Made by a program: the position numbers and the translations under genes
In this document: one piece after another, positions 8,938 to 18,570 of the stretch
Position numbering within the stretch: position 1 is the stretch's first letter
Layout: every line of letters starts with the position of its first letter
Source: Nemertoderma westbladi
Lineage: Eukaryota > Xenacoelomorpha > Nemertodermatida > Nemertodermatidae
Length of the DNA: 29,598 nt
Direction: 5' to 3'
Assembly (NCBI GenBank): GCA_032718475.1
Contig: JAUCBJ010005378.1
Span: 1-29,598 of the forward strand
The notes under the pieces: generated by a model
Told to the model about the DNA's origin: nothing
Seen by the model: only the letters and a program-made list of their open reading frames with translations
Databases searched by the model: none

Positions 8938-9957
8938 TTACACAGATCTCGGCCCGACAGGCGAACTGCACCCAGCAGCAGGGGAATCTGTACAGCATCC
9001 ATCGAGCACACTAGAAGTACAAGAGATGGGAATGGCGACACTCATCGACGCGCTTAAGACCAGGATCAAGCTGCTTCCAGTGGAGCCGTTCAAATTCGAT
9101 GGTAGCAAACCGGAGGAATATCTACAATTCCGACGTATGAACAGTAACGAATATTAACAAAGAACCTGACGCAGGTGGGGTGCCTAAAATACTTACAAGT
9201 TTACACAGGGGGGCCAGCATACGACATCGTAAGGCAGTACCAAGGTATCGAAGGTGGATTCACGACTGCATGGTGGGCCCTAGACAGGGAATACAGACAT
9301 CCTGCTAAGATCATCCGACAAACCTTGAGGGGGATAACATCAGGCGGACTACAGGATAACCCTGTCAGCATCAAGACTTTCGCGAATAAAGTCGAAAAGG
9401 CGCTGATTGTGCTAAAGACCCTAGATGCACCTTACGAACTCAACACATCGAATAACATCACTACAATAGCGCGGGCACTACCGATCTGGCTGAGGAACAA
9501 GTGAAGAAAGATCACCTTCTCCACCCGGGAGAAGAAGGGTGCGGAGCCAGAGCTAGAGGAGATGTCGAACTTCCTTAACTATGAGGCGGAGTTGATTACA
9601 GACCGAGTCTACAGCGAGGATAGTTTGGGGAGGGCACCGAAAGCTGAATACAACAGGCCTAAACCCGAACATAATCCGGCGGATGCATTCCCGAGAGTGA
9701 GACAGTCGCTACCACATGCGGCCACGCAGGTGACTTGTAGTCCACAAGCAGCTGGAAGTAGGGCTACACCGTGGCAGGGACAAAATAACAACACAAACAA
9801 ATATAATCCCAACACACCCAGTAGGCCGAGTCCAAATAACCAAAACACTAAACCGGTAGAAATGAATCTACCGCTATACGTGAAGGGCTATACAAGGAAC
9901 ACTACAATCCAGGATACGAATGTCAATTGCATAGATATGGAACCCATAAGACCATGA
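8938..9957 (+). pseudogene. gag: BEL/Pao gag, broken
   Basis: Frame +2 is open through 9157 (ATG at 9026) and contains the typical Gag segment PFKFDGSKPEEYLQFRR. A frameshift near 9150 moves to the frame that holds LKYLQVYTGGPAYDIVRQYQG, the conserved 'L-G-A--- - ' helix region of BEL Gag. That frame has a TGA at 9502-9504 but stays open beyond it to 9957 with a Pro/Asn/Gln-rich linker, as in intact family members. The knuckles follow in the next frame. Length and order agree with BEL/Pao Gag apart from the breaks. Confidence 0.7.
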
Positions 9958-10586
9958 GTTGTAAGCATTGGCAAGCGTTGCCTAAACAAGATCGGGTAGC
10001 CTATGCGGATACAAACGGACTATGTCATCGATGTATGGTAGAAGGACACAGATTCGGAGAGTGTAGAGAAACACCGATAGAATATGACGAGAATGATGAG
10101 ACTGAAGGCCAAACTATGGCTACGAGCACGACGGGAGCAAAGAGGAAGAGAACAGTGCTACTCGGGGTAGTACCAGTGAGAATAACAGGAAAGGACGGGC
10201 TATCGGTCACAACACTAATGTTGGTCGATAGTGGAGCAGCATTCACCTTAATGGAGAATTGGGTGGCCGAAGAGATAGGGTTGCAGACGAGGCTGAGTAA
10301 GATGGCGGTAACTACTATCTCGAGCAAGGACGAGGTCCTGGAGATGAGAACAGGATGGTGCGAGATATCAGCAATAGCACCAGGGTGCGGCTATGGGGCT
10401 ACCATCGAACCCATCCGAATAATAGAATCGATTAATATTAACGCCAGGCGACCCATGAAGATCGAGGTAGAGCAATATCGGTACCTGGACAACATCGATT
10501 TCTCCATGCCCGAGGCTGCACAACCGCTGCTCAAAGTGCAACTTTCGAGGGCACTATGGGCGCCAGTGCGACTGGATGGACGATGA
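9895..10586 (+). pseudogene. gag-pol: BEL/Pao Gag knuckles and aspartic protease
   Basis: The frame is open upstream of 9927, so the switch from the previous frame occurs near 9895. It holds a degenerate first cluster (SCKHWQALPKQDR), a canonical knuckle C33-C36-H41-C46 (numbered from 9927), then a Thr/Lys spacer and the protease with D101-S102-G103 in LVDSGAAFTLM, i.e. an intact catalytic triad. The protease runs to about residue 200 (IDFSMPEA) and is then cut: the expected LIG and GP-A-T-LGW segments are absent and the next sequence resembles a pol C-terminus in a different frame. Confidence 0.7.
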
Positions 10587-10704
10587 AGAGAAGCTTAAGA
10601 TCTTCGAGGAGTGGGCCGACGTCAGCGTCATGACGCGACAGAGGATGAAGGCCCAGGAGTTCCGATGGGGCTTCTTCAACATCAATCCGGGAGGAAAAAA
10701 CTAA
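10548..10704 (+). pseudogene. pol: probable pol C-terminal remnant
   Basis: A frame different from the protease stays open from about 10548 to a TAA at 10702-10704. It is rich in Trp, Arg and Glu (EEKLKIFEEWADV, then EFRWGFFNINPGG), as might be expected for the end of pol. Its placement directly after the truncated protease would mean that the RT-RNase H-integrase segment was deleted as a block. I cannot match it to a named domain. Confidence 0.35.
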
Positions 10705-11285
10705 GATGGTTCCCGAAGACGGGAGGAGCGAACTAGAACTCAGAGAGGGAGATGTGGGCATGCCTGGAAGGCACCACTTGTGGGATTAAACCACTTGTGG
10801 GATGCATGAGACCCGATGAGAGGAAGGAGAGTGGGAACAAAAGTGGGTTGAGTACGAGGGAAGTATGGAGAGGAGGTGTTGGCGTGTGAGGAAGTAAAAT
10901 AAGTGCAATTCAAGCGTGGGGAGTGAGCAGTGAGAGGGGAAGAGTCCCAAGGGACCAAAGTGAGAGAATAAGGGACAACGAGGTCCGTGAGAGAGAGAGT
11001 AAGGGACAGCGAGGTCCATGAGGAAGATTAGAGTGAGGTTGTGGAAAATTGTGTGAAGAGAGAGCACAATTGTCTCAAACAGAGACATCAGATACCTTGG
11101 TGCAAGATAGCTCGCGATTGCACCAAGGAAGGGTAGTAATAACATACCCAGGGGAGGCGGTCAGGAAAGCCGACCCCGAAAAAAGAACTCCACCCCACAC
11201 CCGATATTAGATTGGGTTCCAGCGGAATTGAAGCGCATTTAAGGTGGATTCTATCTTCTCATTGGGAAGATAGCATGGGGGGGAG
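10705..11285 (+). other. purine-rich non-coding stretch of BEL element
   Basis: The plus strand is strongly G/A-rich between 10790 and 11060. It contains small duplications: a 15-base CCACTTGTGGGAT-containing repeat near 10775-10804, and a copy pair around AAGGGACARCGAGGTCC (10969-11021). The minus-strand frames here are only the pyrimidine complement. It probably is 3' untranslated sequence of the element, ending in a G/A-rich run (11272-11285) that could be the polypurine tract. Confidence 0.4.
11095..11128 (+). other. perfect 11-bp hairpin
   Basis: CCTTGGTGCAA (11095-11105) and TTGCACCAAGG (11118-11128) are exact reverse complements around a 12-base loop. It lies in the 3' non-coding part of the BEL element and could be an RNA structure. 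Function unknown. Confidence 0.6.
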
Positions 11286-11957
11286 TGTAAGCGGATTCAA
11301 TTCCCTTGCATTATCCACCCGAAAATGGGACCAGTGGCATTATACCAATATAGTTGGCGATACGAGATTACCAATAATAATCTCGCCTCATAACCAACTT
11401 TGGGGGGGGGGCGACACAAGCCCTAAAGCCACAGAGAGAGGTGAGAGGTCAAACCACCTCGGAGGGAGAGCACAGCTAGTAGAGGCTAGCGGTGGGGGGA
11501 AACACTCACAGGGAGTGCCAAAGTGACAATTAGTATATTAGCCAATAGCAGGGAGGGAAGCACGTGAACAGAGATAGGAAAGCATCCACTGGGTACAGAG
11601 GGCCAAGTAGAGTAAGAGGTGAAACCAATATCTGTGTGTATCAATCATATAACTCTTCTGTATTACTGATTTACCGGTCAGTTCATTAATTACAGAGTTG
11701 CAGACCGGTCATAGTTTTCGACATTCACCAACATCACCGATCAATATCTATTACTGATTCACTGCTGTCATTCTGTATTGTGATATCAATTACGTACTGA
11801 TTCTGTGCTATTATCATTCGGAACATTAACATTGAGAAACACAAACTCTGTTATTTTCCCCGACGGCCTTCGGCCAAAATGACTATAGCTCAACAGCCCC
11901 AGCAGAACGGTGACGCGTACTAAATCTAACCCGGTCGGAATCTATGATCCCGTCACA
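11286..11957 (+). repeat. putative LTR of the BEL element
   Basis: It begins TGTAAGC right after a G-rich tract and could end at the CA of GTCACA at 11957. Length (~670 bases) is usual for BEL LTRs. A nested inverted repeat lies inside (AGTTGG at 11352-11357 with CCAACT at 11394-11399, and GAGATTA/TAATCTC within), plus a GGCC-TTC-GGCC mini-hairpin near 11865. No second copy is present in the window, so the limits are not verified. Confidence 0.35.
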
Positions 11958-12310
11958 GAATAACTGGACACGAATCGCCTCACAAGCATCATTTTATCTC
12001 CCGACCGACCACCAACCGCCTGTTTTTGGAGAGAGGGTGGCCAACAATTCTTAGAGTTCCTTTCCTCCCTGGTTATACCCATGTTCTCACCATTGAGGCC
12101 ATATTGTAGGGGGGGGGGGGGGGGGGGGGTTCTGAAGTAGGAGACTACTCACTCGCGGAGACTACGACTCGATCAACTCACTATCACTCTTGACTAAAAG
12201 ATAAATAACCAAAATAGATATACACACCTGGTGAATATAACCGGAAGTTTGATAACTAGGTACCGGGTTCGAGCCCCAATAGTTGATATTGTTCGCTATG
12301 AAGAGTGTCA
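11958..12310. other. intergenic region with 21-base G tract
   Basis: No gene is seen. An uninterrupted run of 21 G occupies 12109-12129. At 12268-12280 GGGTTCGAGCCCC resembles a tRNA B box, perhaps a SINE remnant, but no A box is visible upstream. If the receptor gene is spliced (see its entry), part of this region is its intron. Confidence 0.5.
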
Positions 12311-13618
12311 TCATATATTATATAAAATTACAGAGAGAACGCAGAGACAGAATACAGAGAGAACGCATGTGTAGTTAGTCATGCATTGCTTCTTACCTCT
12401 AATAAATGTGAGAATACTTAATTCAAACTCAGTTATATCGTCGTCATCTAAATCTTCATCTATAAATTCGCTATCGGAATCCCCAGCTGTGTCCATAGCA
12501 ACAGGAGTAACAACTTTTGATCGTTTATCCTTCCATTCTATGGGGATATCGATTTTTGCAAATGGAGCGGCGTACTCCATAGTAAAGTTCTTCAACCAAT
12601 GGGGAACCCTGCGGTGTCCGTTGTTGGACCCGTAGTTAATACCCAAGGCTATAATCGTGACAATGATAGAGACATTAACCATAATTACTTGGGCCACAAA
12701 GAAGTTGCCCACAATAGGATATGAGTTAGCCGAGGCGGGCATTGTATCAGACATAATCTGCATGGAAAACTGCATGGTAACGAAAATAGTCACTGCCAAC
12801 GTCATTCTTTCACCGGATTCCGAGGGGAGGCAGAAACAACAAATGTTGAGAAAATACATGAACATGGCCGGGAGAATGAGATTAAGGATTGGTAGTAGTG
12901 GACGGCGACACACAGGAATTACTATCGAATATTCATTAACTTTTTTGTTCCTAACAACATCTTGCAGAATACCTTCCGCAATAATCCTCCATTCTGCACT
13001 ATCTCGAAAATTTGGTACACCATAGCCACCAGGGGGATTCTGTATCTCCACTTTATCAAACTCCGATTGATGAACTTCCCACTGGACAGAAAGTGTTTGA
13101 TCGTCGAATGGATACAAAGTGGTTGTGAGAGTGGTGCTGATCGTGTAGATACCCAACTTGGACCAGGTCACGTGACCGTATCGATCAACTACGATCTCTA
13201 TTGTATACTCTTCCTTTTTCAGTAAATTGTTTATCAATACCGGTGGAAGCCAAAGATCGTCCTCTTGCAAATGAAGATATTGTATTGATTCTGGAGATTC
13301 TGAAGACACAATTTTCGTTCTATTGTTGAAATCGTACCATCTCAGATAATAATCGTACCACTCTACCCGGAGTTCCACTTGCACTTGCCAGGTTTCGGTT
13401 CGCATTTCAATACCAACAATCTCCAGCATATCGACGTGTATCATAATTCCTACAGTCTGGCCGGGCTCTGCAGGCCGCACCTTTCGGTTGTAATCCGACA
13501 GAATGTTGCTATGCAACCAATGAATCTGCGCCTTAACCGGGTCCTTTAGCTGACCGTGGCAGTGAGATATATATGAAAAGGTCGCGATAACAGCTGTTAA
13601 ATGAATTATATGTCCCAT
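12311..13618 (-). CDS. pentameric ligand-gated ion channel subunit, nicotinic-receptor-like
   Basis: This is a cell-surface cation channel subunit of the Cys-loop superfamily, 435 codons in one exon. Residues 1-22 look like a signal peptide; 25-235 are the ligand-binding domain (loop A WLPPVLINN at 123-131, W152 near loop B, YPFDDQ at 169-174); M1 is about 241-262, M2 270-292, M3 301-325, then an acidic M3-M4 loop (DEDLDDDD). M2 has E270 (-1') and D291 (20'), the acidic rings of cation-selective channels. Oddities: both Cys-loop cysteines are replaced (T162, L176), there is no vicinal Cys pair in loop C, and 9' is V rather than L. At 12395-12397 the minus strand reads AGAG/GTAAGA, a strong 5' splice site, just before the expected M4; the frame's last 28 residues come from low-complexity sequence and are probably intron read-through, with M4 in a further exon. 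Ligand unknown. Confidence 0.88.
   Translation of the reverse strand: MGHIIHLTAVIATFSYISHCHGQLKDPVKAQIHWLHSNILSDYNRKVRPAEPGQTVGIMIHVDMLEIVGIEMRTETWQVQVELRVEWYDYYLRWYDFNNRTKIVSSESPESIQYLHLQEDDLWLPPVLINNLLKKEEYTIEIVVDRYGHVTWSKLGIYTISTTLTTTLYPFDDQTLSVQWEVHQSEFDKVEIQNPPGGYGVPNFRDSAEWRIIAEGILQDVVRNKKVNEYSIVIPVCRRPLLPILNLILPAMFMYFLNICCFCLPSESGERMTLAVTIFVTMQFSMQIMSDTMPASANSYPIVGNFFVAQVIMVNVSIIVTIIALGINYGSNNGHRRVPHWLKNFTMEYAAPFAKIDIPIEWKDKRSKVVTPVAMDTAGDSDSEFIDEDLDDDDITEFELSILTFIRGKKQCMTNYTCVLSVFCLCVLSVILYNI
12395..12396 (-). other. probable 5' splice site
   Basis: Minus strand AGAG|GTAAGA, near consensus. The exon would end at 12397, after the first base of codon 408. The downstream sequence holds two copies of GCGTTCTCTCTGTA and has the look of intron rather than coding DNA. 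Confidence 0.6.
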
Positions 13619-14171
13619 TAGTAATTATTATGAAATACTTCTCAACAGTAAAGCACAGATAACGGGATGGAAAATGTTATATAACATGTTAGCTAATACT
13701 GTAAAATAAATTTAATGTTTTGGAAGAAAATATTTTAGTTCGAGAATATGTTTCAATATATAATGTAAAGGGTATTGATAAGTATTATTCTACAAAAATG
13801 ACTATTTCTATTGACTATTTCCATGACCACGTGTTACTGTGCGATTTTTTTTCTAAGCGAAACAATATACTTTGTGTATTTGCGATTAAATTGCAATCAC
13901 CTTGCGCCACTATCTGAGATTTGGACATAAATATGAGAAAATATTCACAGAAGTAAACAATTCCAGTAGGTCTACTACATTTCGAAAAATAGCACATCAT
14001 ATTCAATTGCATGACTTTAAAAATAAGAATTTTTATATAAAGATTGCGATTAAAAATTTCTCTATTATTCCGAATGGTGTATACTGGATATATTTTGTAA
14101 CAGCGGTTTACATAGTTTGGGGGATATAACATTAATTAATATAGGCGTTTTCCACTGTTCGTACCAACTTC
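13619..14171. other. AT-rich region upstream of the receptor gene
   Basis: It should hold the promoter or 5' exons of the receptor gene on the minus strand. I see no clear TATA box, no 3' splice site in good context and no conserved coding frame. Frames on both strands at 13720-14132 are AT-rich and overlap each other, so none is called. Confidence 0.4.
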
Positions 14172-14227
14172 TTCTAGGTTGAGGTAAAGTCAACCTAGAA
14201 TCCCGGCATGGGATACTTCGCCGGGAT
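14172..14227 (+). other. two tandem perfect hairpins
   Basis: First stem: TTCTAGGTTGA (14172-14182) with TCAACCTAGAA (14190-14200), 7-base loop. Second stem: ATCCCGGC (14200-14207) with GCCGGGAT (14220-14227), 12-base loop. They share base 14200. Possible structured RNA or a repeat terminus; nothing else identifies them. Confidence 0.6.
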
Positions 14228-15717
14228 ACAATAGAAGGGATTAATTAGTGAATTCGTTTTATTTTTCAAGAAAGATTACCACGCCTTTTTCCCGAAATTG
14301 TCCGTCAAAGTTGAAAAAACGGATAAAATGGCTTTGCGGGATCCGCTATAACTCGGCTAATATTAATCGTACGGGGACGAAAATAACGCGGTTGGAAAGG
14401 GGAAGAGTGGTACTACCTTCGTATCGAATGGGGGTAAGATATTTATTAATATTTCGGGTGGAAAAAGGGGCCGTAACTTTGACCATTTTTTCCATCTTTT
14501 TTACATAATTAATATTTCCGAAATTTTTAATTCGACAACGCGAGTAGGAAACTGCCAATTCTTTTTCAGAACGTGTAAAAGTCCAAAGGGGCTACGTTCC
14601 TATCAAATGGGGGTACAAATATATGTTGGCAAAAGGGTCCAAAAAGGGCCAGAAAATGATAAAAGGTTTACAACTAATAACTTTTTTATCTTTGACTCTA
14701 GAAGTTTAAGGTACATTTTATACGGTTAATATCCATACGGGGAATCCAAATATTCGATTGGTTTTGCTGCGCAAACAATATTTAAAAAATGAGGGCCAAT
14801 ATTAAAATGTCGTGTTTCAAACTAGCTGCACGGGAACTCATCTAGCTCGAAAACTACTTAAAGTCTGGGAGACTTATTTAAACAGTCTAATAGAGCGTTA
14901 AATTATCTATCTTTTAGGGTTAGATACAGCGCTGTAACTATTATACAACTGGGATCAGCATACGATCTTGTGAATTATAATATTTATAAAAAAGGGACGA
15001 AAAATTTTTTTTTTAATAAATCGCCATTCCATTATAATTTAGCTTTTTGCGCCAAAACTACCTGTAAAATGTAGCAAATTAACTTCGCTATCATTTTTCT
15101 TAACATTTATAATTAAAATTACAAATTTTAAGGGTCGAAAAATATCGCATAATTTTGGCTCTTTTTTAATTTTTTTGGGGCCAAAAATGAGCCCATCTCA
15201 AAAGATAGAAAAAAAAATTACGGCAAAGAATATACCAATTTTATTGAATTTGGACCACCAGAACCGAAGTTAGAGCGATTTTAGTGAATATATAAAAATT
15301 GTAATATACACATTTGGTTTCACTATTTACAGTAGATTAATTAATGTAACTGGTTTATTGGTTAATTATTGGTTAATTATATGTAGAATTGTAATGTAAA
15401 TATAATATTAAACAATATTTATAAGATTAAGAATCAATAATACAGACAAATATTAGAAAGCTATGTAATAATTAACAGATTAATAATGAAGTAACAGTTA
15501 GATGATAAGTACAGAGTAATTTTAAATAAAGGTCTAGTCCAAAAAATACGTTAAAATAAGCTAGATGTCAAGAAAGCTGGAAGTTAAAAGTAGAGTTTAA
15601 AATGGACGAGTTAAATGAGATGAAAATAAGTTAAAGTAGCGGAGGTCGTCTAAAAAGAGAAAATAAAAAGATACTTAATTAAAAAAAAAATTAAACATTA
15701 AAAAATTAAATAAATAA
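14228..15717. other. AT-rich non-coding repeat DNA
   Basis: No gene is seen. Bases about 14380-14480 and 14570-14680 resemble each other loosely (both with '..AAAGGGG..', '..ATGGGGGTA..', '..AAAAAGGGCC..' in the same order), suggesting an old internal duplication of a non-coding repeat. From 14980 to 15717 the sequence is mainly A/T homopolymer-rich; the last part may be the 3' tail of the LINE fragment that follows on the minus strand. Confidence 0.4.
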
Positions 15718-16075
15718 TTAAATACAAACAACACAATACAACTCAATAATGTCGTAGAGGCCCTCGGTAGTCGAGTCCATCGTGCCCATTATGGAAGCGG
15801 TGTTCCCGATAAGGATGGCGATAAGGATACGCTGGAGGAGGAAGCGGTGAGACCTGAGCTCCATGGTTACGGCGTGAAGCTTCCGGCCGACCTCCTTGAG
15901 GAAACTGGCGGTTTCGGAGCCGGGCTGTCCGAACGTTTCGAACGCCACCGGGTGGAATATGTAGCCCCTCCTAACCAGCCCCTCGTACTTCCTCGATTTC
16001 ACAGCCTCTGCTTCCGCCGCCACGCGACCCCTTCCGGCCTGACTGGAGGCGAGGTGGCGAGGTGGAGGAGAGAGT
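15718..16075 (-). pseudogene. LINE ORF2 C-terminal fragment
   Basis: The minus-strand frame is open from about 16075 to 15718. It carries the C-terminal signature of many animal non-LTR retrotransposon polyproteins: RKYEGLVRRGYIFHPVAFET, then GSETASFLKEVGRKL, then RILIAILIGNTASIMGT. RT and endonuclease are missing, so this is a 5'-truncated copy. It ends where the second zinc-knuckle LTR element begins on the opposite strand. The sequence below 15718 is A/T-rich, like a LINE tail. It is a different LINE from the one at 22881-25407. Confidence 0.6.
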
Positions 16076-16678
16076 TGAACGAAACGCGTTAGACACTATT
16101 CGACCAAAGATCAGAAAAGGAATTTACAATTGTTTAGAGAAACGTAAATTGCAGCAGCAAGTCCAAGCGGTAAACGAATTAGCTTTAGCTCAGTTCGATC
16201 GGGAAATCCAGAATCTCTAAGAAGATATCGAACTTGGATGACTCTACTTTCTGCAAGAGTTTTGGACGAATGCTTTCAACGACAAGCGGAGGAAAATCAG
16301 CTCGAGGAGAATCATATCGATTCCGATAGAGCACGAGAACGCGAGTTGGAAAGAATCTTCAAACCGAGGAAATTTCTCACTACACACGGTCCACCTACCG
16401 CTCTCATGCAAACAACCCGTCAGGGACCAGTAAGAGCTGCTGTCTTAAAACGCGCTCTCAAGGTTGTTCGATCTCGTTCCACTGAGGTTGATACCGATCA
16501 ACCGGGTACCTCGACCGGCGGATACACCGACCGTAATCCTAAACCTTCCGATGCAATTGTATTGCACCCTTCACCCAGGAGTTATAGGCCTCCTAGTAAA
16601 GTGGCTCGCCCCAAAGAGAAAAGGACTCTTACTAGCCTCAAAAAACTGCGTAAACACCGTTTGCGTAAGAAGGACTAA
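16074..16678 (+). pseudogene. zinc-knuckle element ORF, second copy, C-terminal part
   Basis: Residues from RERELER onward (16344-16678) closely match the end of the ORF at 2753-3742, including the KPRKFLTTHGPPTA segment, the Pro/Ser/Thr region and the basic tail KKLRKHRLRKKD, with the same stop position relative to the LTR. Upstream it differs: no zinc knuckles, but a Gln/Leu/Glu-rich helical region that is open in one frame from 16074 to about 16209, has a TAA there, and continues in another frame to the conserved part. So the copy is broken by a small shift near 16210 and carries an N-terminal module unlike copy 1. It is truncated at ~16074 next to the LINE fragment. Confidence 0.6.
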
Positions 16679-16755
16679 CTGTTTAGAGTATTTTTTATAT
16701 TTAGAAACTGTGATTTTTATATTTTATAGAATTAAATCCCATTTTCTGGGAGCGG

Positions 16756-17973
16756 TGTAAAGGCTTTTGCGGATATAACCAGTCATTTTCTCCGCAATGT
16801 ACCGTGTAGGTGTTTTAGCGGACATAAAAAGCCATTTTCTCCGCAATGTACCGTGTAGGTGCTTTAGCAGACATAACAAGCCATTTTATGCCGCAATGCG
16901 CCAATACTCTAAATGATGGTAGTTCAGATGACGAAATCTGTCAGCTGATTTCCTGTCGATGTGGAACCTCTCTTTGTTCAGCTCGCTCAGCCAATCAGAG
17001 CGATTTTCATTTTATCTTGCACAGAGGCCTACGGAAGACCGCGCAATGCATTACGGTTTTTGTTTACCTTTCTGAGCCTCAGAACATCGGCTTGGAAATT
17101 ATTTTTCTATGCTTCTGTAGAAGTTTCAGACTTTGGCCAACATTAGACGGCTTTGATTATAAGAACGTAAATCTATTATCTACACCTACCAACTGCGGTA
17201 CCGGTACTACCGATACTGGCTGCATACTGCACTGTGCAACTGTGCAACAAACCATAACAACTGGGCTTTACACGGGCCACAAACTGCACCGCATTATATA
17301 CTTCTGTTTACTGTTTGTTATTAATGGTTATATGTTGATTGATATATTGTTATATTTGGAGAATACCGATAAATAATCATAAAACCCCAACCTTCTTGAT
17401 TACTGAAGGTAAGAGGGACCAGTTACCTGTAGCAATTGCGACTTACATTATAGTGGTTTTTGAGTGTATTAAATGCTATTTCATAATCCCTACATGTGTC
17501 AGTTGCTATCCTCCTTATATATGATCAAATTCAGTGAAGGTCGGCAGATCAGTGTGCAGCAGTGTGCGGTAGTGTGCATGAGTGTGACAGATAACAAAGC
17601 ATTTCCTAAAGAATGCGCTTTATACGAAAATCATTAGCCATCCCGTTGTGTTTAGTGTAAGTCATAACTCTGTTTACATACTTAGAGTGCCACGTCCTAA
17701 AGGAACTGTTAATATTTCCCGAAAGTGAATAATATTTGTCAGAAATTATATAGTAACAATCAATCGAATAATACAGTGGGTCTACACCGCAATAAGATCA
17801 AAGCATCCGAATCCAATCTCCCTTAACCGTGGGTGAATGATCGCGCATAGACTGGCTTCGGCTAATGTAACTTCATGTGCACTAAATATTTGTTATAGGC
17901 TAAAGTCGATTTATAAACTAGAAGACACCTAAAATTGGCAGGTTAAACTGCTAAAGGTCTAAAAGCGCGAACA
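16756..17973 (+). repeat. LTR of zinc-knuckle element, copy 2
   Basis: It begins TGTAAAGG after the same GGGAGCGG tract as copy 1 and ends GCGCGAACA. The last ~700 bases align with copy 1. The first part contains about three 49-base tandem units (16763-16905, with CCGCAATGTACCGTGTAGGTG at 16791 and 16840) that copy 1 lacks. A 176-codon frame at 16846-17376 is confined to this LTR and looks fortuitous. Confidence 0.75.
16763..16905 (+). repeat. three 49-bp units inside LTR copy 2
   Basis: Units of the form TTTTRGCGGAYATAA..CATTTTCTCC and CGCAATGTACCGTGTAGGTG recur with a 49-base period; the third is diverged. Position near the LTR start suggests U3, where tandem repeats can act as enhancers. 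That role is inference. Confidence 0.7.
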
Positions 17974-18570
17974 CTAGCTATGGCCAATCTGTGTCTACCT
18001 GCCTGTACACATGTGGTTACTTACATTCGCATTCCCGTTGAAGAGCAACTGGCTGTTCTACACAAACATCCTTCCCATCCTATGTACCAGCACCGAGCCA
18101 ACTTGGATGTTAACCAATAAATGAGCAGTATTTAATGAGAATCAATTTTTTATGCCATTTTAATTACTTTAGATCAATTAAAGACACAATTATTAAAGCA
18201 AATCACTTGAACTAATTAAAAACTATAATAGAATGGGTTATGGGATTACATCTGTATAATTTTTAAGTATAATTATTGAAGTCTTATACTGTAAAATAAT
18301 TAATTTCCTTTAAAAGGCAGGTTGAAAATGGTGTTTTTACCGTAATCAACTTAATTAACTAATTAACTGCTATTATCTTAGCTTCTCGAAGGCCACACGG
18401 AAATTCAACTTGGAAAATTTCTAAACTTTTACCAAACAACATGTGTACCAAGTTTGGATAGATTTCATCGAAGATTGGCCGAGTTATTAACGTTTAAAAT
18501 TGAACACTGCAAAAAAAGCGACAGAACGACACGTTCGTGGGGCCTTCGCGCAGCACGAGGCCCAGTTATG
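17974..18570. repeat. dispersed repeat, copy A
   Basis: Begins CTAGCTATGGCCAATCTG right after LTR copy 2 and aligns over some 500 bases with 19138-19684, nearly identical from GAGCAGTATTTAATGAG to AAAAAAAGCGACAGAACGAC. It continues into ACACGTTCGTGGGGCCTTCG, which matches the outer right end of the MITE at 26736-27343. Non-coding; probably a non-autonomous DNA transposon. Confidence 0.7.

Larger units (their letters stand above)
8938..11957 (+). mobile_element. second BEL/Pao element, internally deleted
   Basis: On the plus strand, gag, zinc knuckles and an aspartic protease are followed within ~60 codons by what looks like a pol C-terminus, then a long purine-rich non-coding stretch and a putative LTR. 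RT, RNase H and integrase are missing. The coding part has at least two in-frame stops and one frameshift. It abuts the other BEL element head to head at about 8936-8940, and its Gag looks different from that element's, so the two are probably separate families. The right limit at 11957 is a guess from a terminal CA. Confidence 0.65.

Noticed and set aside
9609-9848. 79-codon Leu/Gly/Cys-rich frame on the minus strand
   Set aside because: Shadow of the Pro/Asn/Gln-rich Gag linker on the plus strand.
10740-11145. Minus-strand frames rich in Ser, Leu and Pro
   Set aside because: They are the complement of a purine-rich non-coding stretch; two overlapping frames are open for the same compositional reason.
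12257-12285. tRNA gene from the GGGTTCGAGCCCC motif
   Set aside because: No A box, acceptor stem or anticodon arm could be placed around it.
12657-13225. Plus-strand frames across the receptor gene
   Set aside because: They are antisense to a clearly recognisable pLGIC frame and show no domain.
16846-17376. 176-codon frame inside LTR copy 2
   Set aside because: It spans U3 repeats and the conserved LTR part, and LTR copy 1 has no matching frame. Probably chance.
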